Below, piece after piece: positions 1 to 8,571 of a stretch of 64,000 bases of DNA (position 1 is its first letter; every line of letters begins with the position of its first letter). Position numbers and translations under genes: made by a program. The notes under the pieces were generated by a model. The model saw only the letters and a list, made by a program, of their open reading frames with translations, made no database searches and was not told where the DNA came from. The DNA comes from Paenibacillus_AR sp051594765 (GTDB lineage Bacteria; Bacillota; Bacilli; Paenibacillales; NBRC-103111): positions 458,922-522,921 of the forward strand of contig NZ_JBPPGJ010000001.1 in assembly GCF_051594765.1 (NCBI RefSeq), given 5' to 3'.

Positions 1-349
1 GCCTCGCCACTCTGGCGTAAGGCTCCTTGGGCCCCATACGGGACCAATCCGCAGCCTCTACCGGACGCTGGTAGTGGAAGATATCGATCAGAGGCACCCA
101 ACGTCGCTCCTCCTGGGTTCCAGGCCAGACCAATAGACTCGTCTCCAGCCCCTCCAGCAGCTCCGCCGGAGCCACCGGCTTCCCGGCCGCTTCATAATAG
201 AGGAACAGCTGCTCCTCCCACTGGTGCAAGGATAAGATGGGCACCCCGGCTTCCGTCATCCGGGTTCGGATCGAGGGCTCGCGGTCCTTCAGGAACCGGA
301 GCGCTTCAGCCGGGTTCCCGCAATGGGCCCTGTACAGATTCCGGACCAT
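1..349 (-). CDS. Partial protein of unknown function (3' end outside window)
   Basis: This reading frame runs off the left edge; 116 codons are visible. The ATG at 349 has an AGAAGGAG ribosome binding site eight bases upstream, which fixes the start. The visible protein begins MVRNLYRAHC and includes GVPILSLHQWEEQLFLYYEA and a later WVPLIDIFHYQ stretch. The alternation of short strands with a central aromatic 'LFLYYEA' strand faintly recalls small dimeric alpha-beta barrel proteins such as L-rhamnose mutarotase, but I cannot confirm that. No neighbour explains its role. I do not recognise the family. Confidence 0.6.
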   Translation of the reverse strand, partial: MVRNLYRAHCGNPAEALRFLKDREPSIRTRMTEAGVPILSLHQWEEQLFLYYEAAGKPVAPAELLEGLETSLLVWPGTQEERRWVPLIDIFHYQRPVEAADWSRMGPKEPYARVAR

Positions 350-586
350 CTGCGCCACTCCTTCTGTTGTGACTTTCCCCTCTACCCTAGTCAATAAACC
401 TCCCCCCGTCTATGAACAAAATTCTCGCATACGCCCGATTCTCCGGATGCGGCGCTCCGGGGATATAACCGAGAAAAATCCCCATCCCCCGGTTCAACAA
501 TCCAAGCTTGTTTCATAAGCTGGAACTATAGGGGTTGCCGCTGCCGGGACAGTCACCGTAAGCGGCGAAGGAGAGGACGTGGACCG

Positions 587-772
587 ATGCAAAGATGGTG
601 GTGGAAAATCGAACGCTGGTGGTGGCGGACCAGGATCACGATACGCGGGGTGCTGTTCCCGCTGATCTGCATCCAGTTCGTCCGAACCTTGCTGTTCCCC
701 AATCCGGTGGACGTATTCATCCTGTTCGTGCTGTTCTTGTTCTACCTGGGTTTCCTGTTGGATATGTACTAA
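587..772 (+). CDS. Small membrane protein, 61 residues
   Basis: An ATG follows a GGAGAGG ribosome binding site, and the frame ends immediately before a strong hairpin terminator, as a real single gene would. The N-terminal quarter is rich in Trp and Arg (MQRWWWKIERWWWR). It is followed by two hydrophobic stretches, roughly residues 19-36 and 42-60, separated by a Pro-Asn-Pro turn, so the product is probably a two-pass membrane hairpin with a cationic N-terminus. It lacks recognisable motifs. The overlapping longer frame on the same strand is antisense to the SpoVID-like gene and is not real. Confidence 0.55.
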   Translation: MQRWWWKIERWWWRTRITIRGVLFPLICIQFVRTLLFPNPVDVFILFVLFLFYLGFLLDMY

Positions 773-818
773 AAAAAAAGAACGTTCCGTCCCCCAGCGG
801 GAATCGGAACGTTCTTTT
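771..818. terminator. Bidirectional rho-independent terminator
   Basis: The inverted repeat AAGAACGTTCCG / CGGAACGTTCTT is flanked by an A-run on the left and TTTT on the right. It sits between the convergent 61-residue gene and the SpoVID-like gene and can serve both. Confidence 0.85.
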
Positions 819-837
819 CCGTTCAGTGCGGCTTTCT

Positions 838-1956
838 TTATCTCGGAATAAACAGCGCTTTACCCTCTGCCAGCTCCTGCTCCGTCACCCGATTGTACAG
901 GAGAATCTCCCTCGGGTTCAGGTTGTAGCGTCCGGCAATGGACTCCGCCGTGTCTTCCTTCTGCACGATGTAGACCCGGACGCGGCTGAACTTCTGATCC
1001 TCCGCCTCCGCTCTGACGAAGAGCCGCTTCCACTCCAGCGCATCCGTCCGGGGCGTCGGGGCCAAGTCCTGCTCCGCGGCAGCGGGAGCGGCCGTCGAAC
1101 GGGATTCGCCGTTATGTATCAGCGACTTGAGATGATAGGACGGATCGTTGGACGGCTTGCTGCTGAAGGCGATCTTCAGCTCCTTCTTCTCTTCCTCCGC
1201 CGCGTGAGGCTCCGGCAGCACCTCGTGGACCTCGTCGGCTTGGGCCTCCGGAAGCTTCGCTTCGGGCTCTTCATTGATCTCATCCATATCATCGGGCTGG
1301 AAGTAGACCTCCGTCTCGCCTACCGGCTCCTCGGCGGCTTCCGATCGGACCGGCTGCTCTGCCACGGCCGCAGCAATCGGCTCCTCTTGGGCTGCCGGTT
1401 CCGGCTCCGCTTCCTCTTCGGCGGAACGCAGCTCGAGAAGAGCCTCGGGCTGAGCGGGCTCGGCAGCGGAAGGAGCGGATTCGGGCTCCTGCTCCACACT
1501 TCCCCGTCCGAACGTGGAGATGTCGCCGAATTGGGAGGCTTTGGCCACGATGACCGTTTCCTCTTCCTCCCTCCAGCTCTCGTCGGGTACCGGCAGCATC
1601 TCGATGCCGTGCAGGGTCAGCACGCCCGTCACGTTCAAGCTCCGGGGAGACAGCAGATCCACATCGAAATTGTCGATGTCCACCGATACCTGGTTCACGT
1701 CCTGAATCCGGTTCAGAGGCAGGGTGATCTCCACCGGGATCAGATGCTCCAGCGTTCTCTGCTCCCCGCCGGAGTCTCCGACGTAGGAGCCTGTCAGATA
1801 CAGATTCCCCTTCAAATAAGCCTGCTCGCCTTCCGTATACACCGCAATGTGCGGAACGAGCTCGATCTCGTCCAATTCTTGGACCCCCACCGTATTGTCC
1901 GCCAAGTGTACGCGCTCATAGATATCGAACCGAAGTCCGGTTTGCCGTTCTGCCAC
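838..1956 (-). CDS. spoVID: SpoVID-like spore coat/cortex morphogenetic protein with C-terminal LysM
   Basis: About 372 residues. The N-terminal half (about 10-160) is a beta-rich domain beginning with TGLRFDIYERVHL, like the SpoVID N-terminus. The middle (about 160-300) is a highly acidic, Glu/Ala/Pro-rich linker. The C-terminus is one LysM domain (YIVQKEDTAESIAGRYNLNP ... LFIPR) expected to bind peptidoglycan or coat partners. SpoVID is a mother-cell protein that drives coat encasement of the forespore and in B. subtilis lies beside the hem genes, which are also in this window. I chose the GTG at 1956 because AAGGGAGG lies seven bases upstream; an ATG at 1986 has no comparable site. Confidence 0.75.
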   Translation of the reverse strand: MAERQTGLRFDIYERVHLADNTVGVQELDEIELVPHIAVYTEGEQAYLKGNLYLTGSYVGDSGGEQRTLEHLIPVEITLPLNRIQDVNQVSVDIDNFDVDLLSPRSLNVTGVLTLHGIEMLPVPDESWREEEETVIVAKASQFGDISTFGRGSVEQEPESAPSAAEPAQPEALLELRSAEEEAEPEPAAQEEPIAAAVAEQPVRSEAAEEPVGETEVYFQPDDMDEINEEPEAKLPEAQADEVHEVLPEPHAAEEEKKELKIAFSSKPSNDPSYHLKSLIHNGESRSTAAPAAAEQDLAPTPRTDALEWKRLFVRAEAEDQKFSRVRVYIVQKEDTAESIAGRYNLNPREILLYNRVTEQELAEGKALFIPR

Positions 1957-2056
1957 ACTTGTTCCTCCCTTCTTGAATAAGAGCATGCTTGTTCCATACA
2001 GGCCGTCTCTCTACTCAATATATGGGAGGTTGGGGGCTCACATGCCATTTTTTTGC

Positions 2057-2968
2057 TTAGGGGCGCGAACCCGACAGAAGCCGTTTCCAGCAATCGCGAA
2101 AATCCGCGGGCGGCTCAGCCTCCACCCGAATCCTCTCCCCGGTCCAGGGATGGGGGAATTCCAGGCTGGCCCCGTGCAGGGCTTGGCGGCCCAGCAGCCG
2201 GGTCGAGCCGCCATACAAGGCGTCTCCCACCAGGGGACAGCCCATATCGCTCATATGAACCCGGATCTGGTGGGTTCGTCCCGTTTCCAGCTGCAGCTCT
2301 ACCAGTGTGGCCTCCGGGGCCGGCTCCAGCGTCCGGTACCGCGTCCGTGCCGGATCCCCGCCCGGCGACACCCGCCGCCGGTTCGGATGGGAACGGTCCT
2401 TGCCGATGGGCCGGTCCACCGTCCCCTCCGGCGGCCGCGGCTTTCCTTGGACCAGAGCCAGATAGGTCCGGGCGATAGCCTTCTCCCTCATGGCGGCGTC
2501 CAGGACGATGTGGGCGAACTCATTTTTGGCATAGAGCACCGGTCCGGTCGTATCCTCGTCCAGACGGTGGATGTGACGGATGCGGCATACCTGTCCCGTC
2601 GTCTCATAATAGGAAGCTACGGCTTGGGCCAGCGTACCGGTATGTCCTGGGTAGGCGGGATGCACTGGCATACCCGCGGGCTTCAGGACGGCCAGACAGA
2701 AGTCATCCTCGTAGAGCACCGCAAGCTCCGTCCACTCTCCCTGCACTTCAGCAACCTCTTCGGGGAACAGCTTCAGGCGCAGGCGCTTTCCTTCATACCG
2801 GACACCGCCGGTGCTTATAAGCCGGCCCAGCAGCTTCAAGGGAAACTGGAGCTCCTCCGTTAACAGCCGCTTCCACTCCGCCTCGTCCAAGGGCTCTCCC
2901 CGGGAAACCAGCTCCAGCCATTCGCCCCTTCGGACCACCGGGCGCAGCCGTTCCGTCCATATGTTCAT
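2057..2968 (-). CDS. RluA-family pseudouridine synthase
   Basis: About 303 residues. The RluA catalytic motif is visible as HRLDEDTTG, whose Asp is the expected nucleophile that converts uridine to pseudouridine in rRNA or tRNA. The C-terminal signature ETGRTHQIRVHMSDMGCPLVGD is intact. The N-terminal about 90 residues may be a degenerate S4-like RNA-binding region. The start at 2968 overlaps the stop of the upstream 36-codon gene as ATGA, so translation is probably coupled. A longer in-frame start at 3082 exists, but that stretch is the small gene read in another frame. The exact RNA target cannot be told from the sequence. Confidence 0.85.
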   Translation of the reverse strand: MNIWTERLRPVVRRGEWLELVSRGEPLDEAEWKRLLTEELQFPLKLLGRLISTGGVRYEGKRLRLKLFPEEVAEVQGEWTELAVLYEDDFCLAVLKPAGMPVHPAYPGHTGTLAQAVASYYETTGQVCRIRHIHRLDEDTTGPVLYAKNEFAHIVLDAAMREKAIARTYLALVQGKPRPPEGTVDRPIGKDRSHPNRRRVSPGGDPARTRYRTLEPAPEATLVELQLETGRTHQIRVHMSDMGCPLVGDALYGGSTRLLGRQALHGASLEFPHPWTGERIRVEAEPPADFRDCWKRLLSGSRP

Positions 2969-3075
2969 CGGGATCTCACCGCCGACCAGACGATTCCGGC
3001 CAGCAGCACGGTGAACACCATTACCCAGGCGATCAGATCCGCCGGAAGCCCGAAAAACGTATATTTTCCCAACAT
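2965..3075 (-). CDS. 36-residue single-pass membrane peptide coupled to the RluA gene
   Basis: The ATG at 3075 has AAGGAG eight bases upstream, one of the better ribosome binding sites in this region. The peptide starts MLGKYTFFGL, has one hydrophobic segment (about residues 12-30) and ends in the basic SAVRSR. Its TGA overlaps the ATG of the pseudouridine synthase gene in an ATGA arrangement. I see no motif that gives a function. The strong ribosome binding site, the membrane-helix composition and the overlap argue that it is a true gene and not a leader artefact. Confidence 0.65.
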   Translation of the reverse strand: MLGKYTFFGLPADLIAWVMVFTVLLAGIVWSAVRSR

Positions 3076-3246
3076 GGCGCATACTCCTTTGCCGTACGTT
3101 CTCACGCTTATTTCCATATTGTACGCGAGGGTGGATGTATTATCAATGCGGGGTCTTTTATGATAGAATAGAGTTTAGTGTTTGAGATTAGAAGTGTTAT
3201 TGAATCCGTATGGAGAGCAAGTATAGAGATAGGGAGAGTGCCGCAA

Positions 3247-4731
3247 GTGAATACGGCAATGGAGTTATGGGCTTCTACCGTGGACCAGGTTCGCGGGTGG
3301 AGCTGGCTGAAGAAATCATACGCGCTGTTGTTCGGTCTCGGCTTCCTGTTGTCGAGCTATTTGTTCTTGACGCCGATGGGAGAATCGACACGCGTCTGGA
3401 TGGCGCAGACGGTTATCACCACCCAGCACCGGGAATGGGCCTGGATGTTCGTAGGCAAGGAGAAACGTGACCGGATGATCGCCCAGCTGCATCTGGACCG
3501 GGAACGGATGGGGACGGAGAAGCAGGATTTCAACCTCGTCAACTTGAGCAAGAAGAAGCGCTCCGCTGAAGAGCTGATCAAGGTAGAGGATATCTCGGAT
3601 ACCTATTGGAAAGGCAAGAAAATGTACGTCTACGACCCCCGCGCCATCCGTGTCGTCGTGCCGTCCAAGCCGGGTGAAGGCGAACGCATCACCTCCATGG
3701 TGGAACGGACCAGCGCCCTGGCGGGCATTAACGGCGGCGGCTTCGTGGATCCGGACGGGCTCGGCAACGGATTCGCCCCGATCGGCTTCATTATGTCCGG
3801 CGGCGAATTGCTGTATACGGACCAGGACGGCAGCATTCCCCAGCATGTGGTCGGCTTTACGAAGGAAGGCCTGCTCGTCGTGGGCAAGTATACCATCGAC
3901 CAGCTGCAGGAGCTGGGCGTCTCGGAAGCCGTTATGTTCTACCCGCGGGTCATCGCCAACGGCAAGGGCTTGATCACCACCGGTGACGGCGGCTGGGGCC
4001 GCGGGCCCCGTACAGCCATCGGCCAGAAGGAGGACGGCACCGTCGTTATCATGGTTATCGACGGCCGCCAGACCCACAGCGTCGGTGCAACTCTCAAAGA
4101 AATTCAGGACCTGATGCTGGAGGAAGGCGTGGTGAACGCGGGCTTCCTGGACGGCGGGGCCTCCTCGGAGCTTGTCACTCAAGCCGACGGGCTGATCACG
4201 AAGCCCTCCAGCCGGTACGGCGAACGGCGCCTGCCCTCGGCGCTTCTGGTCTTCAGCGATCCTAACGATTACAAGGCCAACAATCCGTGGGACGGTGTGA
4301 CGAAGATCGACCCGGGCGGCGCTTACGACCATCCGGACTTCCTGAAGGAGCAGGCGGACTTGAAGGCCAAGGGCCTGCTGAAGCCTTCGGTTTCGCCAAC
4401 GTCCACTCCGTCTCCGTCCAAGACACCGGTACCGACGGAGCACAGCACGCCGGCGGACAGCGGGAAATCGTCCCCGGCTGCGGGATCCGCCTCTCCTACG
4501 CATTCGACGGTGCCCACACAGTCCCCTTCCGGCGGGGGAACCTCGTCGGCGCAGCCGAACGAATCGCCCAAGAACACCGTTACACCTACCGTCCAGCCTA
4601 CCTCCCAGCCCGGCGCTTCTGCCGCCGGGCCGTCCGAGGCGGCGAAGCCCACTCCAACGCCGGCTTCCTCCGTTACCCCTCAAGGGCAAGCGGTACCGAC
4701 TACGGCGGCGACACCCAAGCAGGGCGGATAA
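3247..4731 (+). CDS. Membrane-anchored phosphodiester glycosidase (NAGPA/DUF2233-type) with P/S/T-rich tail
   Basis: About 494 residues. A membrane segment follows the short N-terminus (KKSYALLFGLGFLLSSYLFL). The central domain (about 100-345) has the hallmarks of the NAGPA-like exopolysaccharide family: GINGGGFVDPDG, the RTAIGQ strand, VIDGRQ, and AGFLDGGASSELV. These enzymes are thought to cleave or process phosphodiester-linked sugars in the envelope. The last about 120 residues are a low-complexity Pro/Ser/Thr-rich tail, probably a cell-wall-spanning linker. I chose the GTG at 3247 because AGGGAG lies ten bases upstream; an upstream GTG at 3178 and a downstream ATG at 3262 are alternatives. 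A hairpin terminator follows. Confidence 0.8.
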   Translation: MNTAMELWASTVDQVRGWSWLKKSYALLFGLGFLLSSYLFLTPMGESTRVWMAQTVITTQHREWAWMFVGKEKRDRMIAQLHLDRERMGTEKQDFNLVNLSKKKRSAEELIKVEDISDTYWKGKKMYVYDPRAIRVVVPSKPGEGERITSMVERTSALAGINGGGFVDPDGLGNGFAPIGFIMSGGELLYTDQDGSIPQHVVGFTKEGLLVVGKYTIDQLQELGVSEAVMFYPRVIANGKGLITTGDGGWGRGPRTAIGQKEDGTVVIMVIDGRQTHSVGATLKEIQDLMLEEGVVNAGFLDGGASSELVTQADGLITKPSSRYGERRLPSALLVFSDPNDYKANNPWDGVTKIDPGGAYDHPDFLKEQADLKAKGLLKPSVSPTSTPSPSKTPVPTEHSTPADSGKSSPAAGSASPTHSTVPTQSPSGGGTSSAQPNESPKNTVTPTVQPTSQPGASAAGPSEAAKPTPTPASSVTPQGQAVPTTAATPKQGG

Positions 4732-4752
4732 TCACTACATAGGACCTTGACC

Positions 4753-4793
4753 AAATACAAAAGGCACCTCCATTGGGGGTGCCTTTTGTATTT
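4753..4793. terminator. Bidirectional terminator
   Basis: A 16-base stem (AAATACAAAAGGCACC and its complement) has A-rich and T-rich flanks. It lies between the glycosidase gene and the convergent nitrite reductase operon. Confidence 0.85.
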
Positions 4794-4875
4794 GAGGCCG
4801 GGTGAACCCCGAGGGGCCCGGAAGGGGAGCAACCGATGCAGGACCGTGACCGGCGGTTCCATCTCCGTACCCGCA

Positions 4876-5703
4876 TCAGCCCTGCGCGGCTTCCGCGTAA
4901 TACCGGGCCAGCTCCTGAACCATGAAGCCCATCCGCTCCTCCTCCGGCACCACAACTCTGCCGACGCCTTCCTCCCGGAGCACCTCCGCCGTGTACTTCC
5001 CTACCGCCACTGCAACGGTGCGGCCGGCGAAGGCATCCAGCAGCTCCCGCTCCCGGCCGGTCTGCCTCGCATACGCGAAGGGGAACCGGACCTGGGCGCC
5101 GCTGGTAAACATGACGGCATCGATCTCCCCTTGGACGATCTCCCGGATGAGACGGTCCAGGTCCTCCGCCGCCGGGGGAATGTGCCGGTAAGGAAGAATC
5201 TCCCGGTACTCTGCGCCGTGGCGCTTCAGCATGCCGACCAGGGTCGGCGCCGGGTCACCGTGGAGCTGAAGGGCAACGCGTTGCCCCCCCAGACTGATAC
5301 CCGCCTCTTCGAAGGCACGGACCAGACCGGCGGAGGTGCCGTCCGGATCCCGGACCTCCGGCTCCACCCCCAGCTTCTTCAAGGCGCCGATGGCCTTGTA
5401 GCCCCGGGCCGCCACGCGAGCGCTGCGAAGCTTGGAGAGGAAGTGCTCCTCCGCGCCGGATTGGCGGGCCATCTCCAGCATGGTCTCCAATCCCACTCCG
5501 GTGGTGAAGATGAACCAGTCCCAGTCAGCCCCAAGCAGCCAGACCAATTCCGACCGGGCCTCCGCATCATCCAGGAATACGGTTCCCTGGGCCGGCCGGG
5601 CCAAGGGAATGCCGCCCTGCTTCTCCAGCATCCGTCCCAGCTCCTCGGTCTTCCGGGGTCCCGTCACCGCAATTCGCTTGCCTTCCAGCCTCCCGCGCTC
5701 CAT
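4876..5703 (-). CDS. Uroporphyrinogen-III synthase-like protein of the nitrite reductase operon
   Basis: About 275 residues with the two-lobed HemD fold signature: KRIAVTGPRKTEELGRML near the N-terminus, a FTTGVGLETM strand, and in the second lobe VMFTSGAQVRF plus AVAVGKYTAEVL. HemD closes hydroxymethylbilane to uroporphyrinogen III, the branch point to heme and siroheme. It is the last gene after nirB and nirD, with a GGAGG site before its ATG. The main tetrapyrrole cluster already contains a HemD domain fused to CobA, so this is a second copy. It probably boosts siroheme for NirB, or has become a regulator-like paralogue. HemD sequences diverge widely, so activity is inferred. Confidence 0.75.
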   Translation of the reverse strand: MERGRLEGKRIAVTGPRKTEELGRMLEKQGGIPLARPAQGTVFLDDAEARSELVWLLGADWDWFIFTTGVGLETMLEMARQSGAEEHFLSKLRSARVAARGYKAIGALKKLGVEPEVRDPDGTSAGLVRAFEEAGISLGGQRVALQLHGDPAPTLVGMLKRHGAEYREILPYRHIPPAAEDLDRLIREIVQGEIDAVMFTSGAQVRFPFAYARQTGRERELLDAFAGRTVAVAVGKYTAEVLREEGVGRVVVPEEERMGFMVQELARYYAEAAQG

Positions 5704-5733
5704 AAGCCGTTCCTCCTTACCGCTTGATCTCCA

Positions 5734-6066
5734 TTAAGACGCCAAGCTTCCGCTTTTCTCTAATAATACGATAACATTGCCCGCTTCATCCACTTCCACC
5801 CGGTAGGCATCCACCGCTCCTTCATCCGGCGCCTGGACCTTGCCGTCATCGAGATTGATCTTCCAGTCATGCAGCGGACAGAACACATGATGATCGCACA
5901 CGATGCCCTCGGACAGCTTGCCGTTCTTATGCGGACAGCGGTTCTCCACCGCGCGGAAGGCACCTCCGGTCAATTGGAACACCGCGATCTCCACCCCGTC
6001 TATCACCGCTGTCCGGGAACGCCGTTCGGTAAATTCGGACCTATGCCCGATAACCACCTTTTTCAT
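5734..6066 (-). CDS. nirD: Nitrite reductase small subunit, Rieske-type (NirD)
   Basis: 110 residues, the usual NirD length. The Rieske [2Fe-2S] ligands are complete: CPHKNG and CPLHDW. The protein partners NirB in the cytoplasmic NAD(P)H-dependent reduction of nitrite to ammonium. The start has a near-perfect GAGGAGGTAAC site. The gene lies 42 bases after nirB and 30 before the HemD-like gene, so the three form one operon. Confidence 0.93.
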   Translation of the reverse strand: MKKVVIGHRSEFTERRSRTAVIDGVEIAVFQLTGGAFRAVENRCPHKNGKLSEGIVCDHHVFCPLHDWKINLDDGKVQAPDEGAVDAYRVEVDEAGNVIVLLEKSGSLAS

Positions 6067-6108
6067 CGTTGTTACCTCCTCGATATGGGTTCTTCCGTGG
6101 GATGCTCC

Positions 6109-8571
6109 TTAATGTCCCTCTTTCGCCGCAGCCGTCAGCTTAGCCGCATCGTCGAGCTCGCTTGTGCTCAGGGTCTCGAAGGTGGCGCGAAGCTCGTCGG
6201 TCTCGATGATTTCCTTCCACGGGTCCTTCGTCAGGCTCAAGGTCTTGTCGATCCGGTCCACCAGCGCCCTCCGGTCCTCTTCCTTCGCCAACGCCTCCTT
6301 GATGGACTCCAGACCGACCCGCTCCACCCAGGTGCTGGTCCGCTCGTTCCACTTGGCCTGCTCCCGGTAATATTGGAGGAAGGCTGCCGACCATTCCATG
6401 ACCTCTTCCTCGGACTTCACCTTGGTCAGCAGATCACAGGCCCGGACATGGACCCCTCCATTGCCTCCCACATACAGCTCCCAACCACCGTCGATGGCCA
6501 CAACGCCGAAGTCCTTAATGGTGGCCTCCGCGCAGTTTCTCGGACAGCCCGACACCGCCAGCTTCACCTTGGCGGGCGTATTCAGGCGCTCGAAGCGTCT
6601 CTCCAGCTCAATGCCCATCTGGATGGAGTCCTGGGTCCCGAACCGGCAAAAGGTGGAGCCGACACAGGTCTTCACCGTCCGCAGCGCTTTGCCGTAGGCG
6701 TAGCCGGAGGGCATATCGAGGTCGGCCCACATCTTGGGCAGATCCTCCTTCTTGACGCCGAGCAGATCGAGGCGCTGGCCGCCGGTGAACTTCACCATGG
6801 GCACCGCGTATTTTTCCGCGACCTCGGCAATGCGCTTCAGCTCCGCAGGGGACGTGACGCCGCCGTAGATTCGGGGAACGACGGAATAAGTGCCGTCCTT
6901 CTGAATATTGGCGTGATTGCGCTCGTTCACGAAGCGGGACTCCCGCTCCTCCTCATGCTCCTCGGGGAACATCATCCCCAAGTAATAGTTGAGCGCCGGA
7001 CGGCACTTGGAGCAGCCCTCCTCGTTCTTCCAATGAAGGACGTTCATAACCTCCTTCGTGGTGGTCAGGTGCATCTCGCCGATCGCCCCCACGATCTCGT
7101 CGCGGGACAGCTCCGTGCAGCCGCAGATGCCCTCCTTCACTTGGGTGACGCCTTCGCTGCCCAAGGTCAGTGACAAGAGGTCCGCCACCAGGGGCTTACA
7201 GCCGCCGCAGGAGCCCGAAGCCTTGGTACAGGCTTTGATCTCGTTGACGCTGGTACAGCCTTTTTCCTGAATAGCCTTGACGATGGCCCCCTTTGAAACG
7301 CCGTTGCAGCCGCAGACGATCTCATCATCCGCCATAGCCGCCACCAGCTCGACACCGGACTTCGGCTGGCTTCCGCCGTCGCCCAGGAGCAGCGTCCGCT
7401 CCTTGCCCGTCACATCCTCCCCGCTCTTGATGAGCGAGAAGATCTTGGAGCTGTCGGAGGTGTCCCCGAACATGACCGAGCCCGCCACCTTGCCGTTCTT
7501 GATCACAACCTTCTTATATACCCCGGCAAAATCATCCTGCACCCTCACGGACCGGGTGTCCGGCTCATCGGTGAACTGTCCGGCGGAGAATACCTGTACC
7601 CCGGAAACCTTCAGCTTGGTCGAGAGAACGGAGCCTTGGTAGCCCCCAGTCTCCACACCGGCCAGCCGCTTCGCCAGTACATTGCCCTGCTCGTACAGCG
7701 GAGCCACCAGCCCATAGGCGATGCCGCGATGCTCGGCGCACTCTCCGACCGCATACACGTGGGGGATGCTGGTCTCCAGATAATCGTTCACCACGATGCC
7801 GCGGTTGACCTCGATGCCGCTGTTCTTCGCCAGGGCCACGTTGGGCCGGATGCCCACCGCCATCACCACCAGGTCCGTGTCAATCTCGCTGCCGTCGGTG
7901 AAGCGGACGCCTGTAACGCGCTTCTTGCCTTTGATCTGCTCCGTGTTCTTCTCCAGCAGGAACTTCATGCCCTGACGCTCCAGCTCGGCCTTCAGCATGG
8001 CGGAAGCGGTGGCGTCCAGCTGACGCTCCATCAGATACTTGAAGATGTGAACCACCGTCACATCCATATTCAAATTCAGAAGCCCTCTGGCCGCTTCGAT
8101 CCCCAGCAGGCCCCCGCCGATCACCAGCGCCTTCTTATAGGTTTTGGAGGTCTCCATCATGGTTTCGCAGTCCTGGATATCCCGGAAGGCAATGACGCCT
8201 TCCTTATCGGCTCCCGGCAGTGGAAGCATAAAGGGCAGCGAGCCGGTGGCCAGGATCAATTCATCATAAGCGACCGTGGTTCCCTTGTCGGAGGTGACGG
8301 TCTTCGCCGCCGTATCGATCTTCGTGACCGTCTGCCCGGTATGAAGCGTGATGCCGTTGTCCTTGTACCAATCCCAATCGTTAATGACAATGTCCTTCAT
8401 GTTCGCGTCTCCGGCCAACACCGAGGAGAGCAGAATCCGGTTGTAGTTAGGATGGGGCTCGCTTCCGAAGACAGTGATCTCAAACTGCTCCGCCGGTGCA
8501 AGCTTCAGGAGCTGCTCCAAGGCATAAACGCCTGCCATTCCATTGCCTACCAGCACTAATCTCTTCTTCAT
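6109..8571 (-). CDS. nirB: Nitrite reductase [NAD(P)H] large subunit (NirB)
   Basis: About 820 residues, full length for NirB. Order of domains: an FAD/NAD(P)H oxidoreductase module (LVLVGNGMAGVYALE, VIGGGLLGIEAARG), two BFD-like [2Fe-2S] Cys clusters (CGCNGVSKG ... CGGC and CGCTELSRD ... CSKC), then the sulfite/nitrite reductase half with siroheme/[4Fe-4S] ligands (CVGSTFC and GCPRNC). It reduces nitrite to ammonium with six electrons in the cytoplasm. The ATG at 8571 has GGAG eight bases upstream; the GTG nine bases earlier lies inside that site. A GlnR/TnrA-type operator about 95 bases upstream suggests nitrogen control and therefore an assimilatory role. No nitrate reductase or transporter gene is visible nearby. 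Confidence 0.95.
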   Translation of the reverse strand: MKKRLVLVGNGMAGVYALEQLLKLAPAEQFEITVFGSEPHPNYNRILLSSVLAGDANMKDIVINDWDWYKDNGITLHTGQTVTKIDTAAKTVTSDKGTTVAYDELILATGSLPFMLPLPGADKEGVIAFRDIQDCETMMETSKTYKKALVIGGGLLGIEAARGLLNLNMDVTVVHIFKYLMERQLDATASAMLKAELERQGMKFLLEKNTEQIKGKKRVTGVRFTDGSEIDTDLVVMAVGIRPNVALAKNSGIEVNRGIVVNDYLETSIPHVYAVGECAEHRGIAYGLVAPLYEQGNVLAKRLAGVETGGYQGSVLSTKLKVSGVQVFSAGQFTDEPDTRSVRVQDDFAGVYKKVVIKNGKVAGSVMFGDTSDSSKIFSLIKSGEDVTGKERTLLLGDGGSQPKSGVELVAAMADDEIVCGCNGVSKGAIVKAIQEKGCTSVNEIKACTKASGSCGGCKPLVADLLSLTLGSEGVTQVKEGICGCTELSRDEIVGAIGEMHLTTTKEVMNVLHWKNEEGCSKCRPALNYYLGMMFPEEHEEERESRFVNERNHANIQKDGTYSVVPRIYGGVTSPAELKRIAEVAEKYAVPMVKFTGGQRLDLLGVKKEDLPKMWADLDMPSGYAYGKALRTVKTCVGSTFCRFGTQDSIQMGIELERRFERLNTPAKVKLAVSGCPRNCAEATIKDFGVVAIDGGWELYVGGNGGVHVRACDLLTKVKSEEEVMEWSAAFLQYYREQAKWNERTSTWVERVGLESIKEALAKEEDRRALVDRIDKTLSLTKDPWKEIIETDELRATFETLSTSELDDAAKLTAAAKEGH

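Noticed and set aside
3316..4689. A 457-codon open frame on the minus strand
   Set aside because: It is antisense to the phosphodiester glycosidase gene, Arg/Gly-rich and without motifs.
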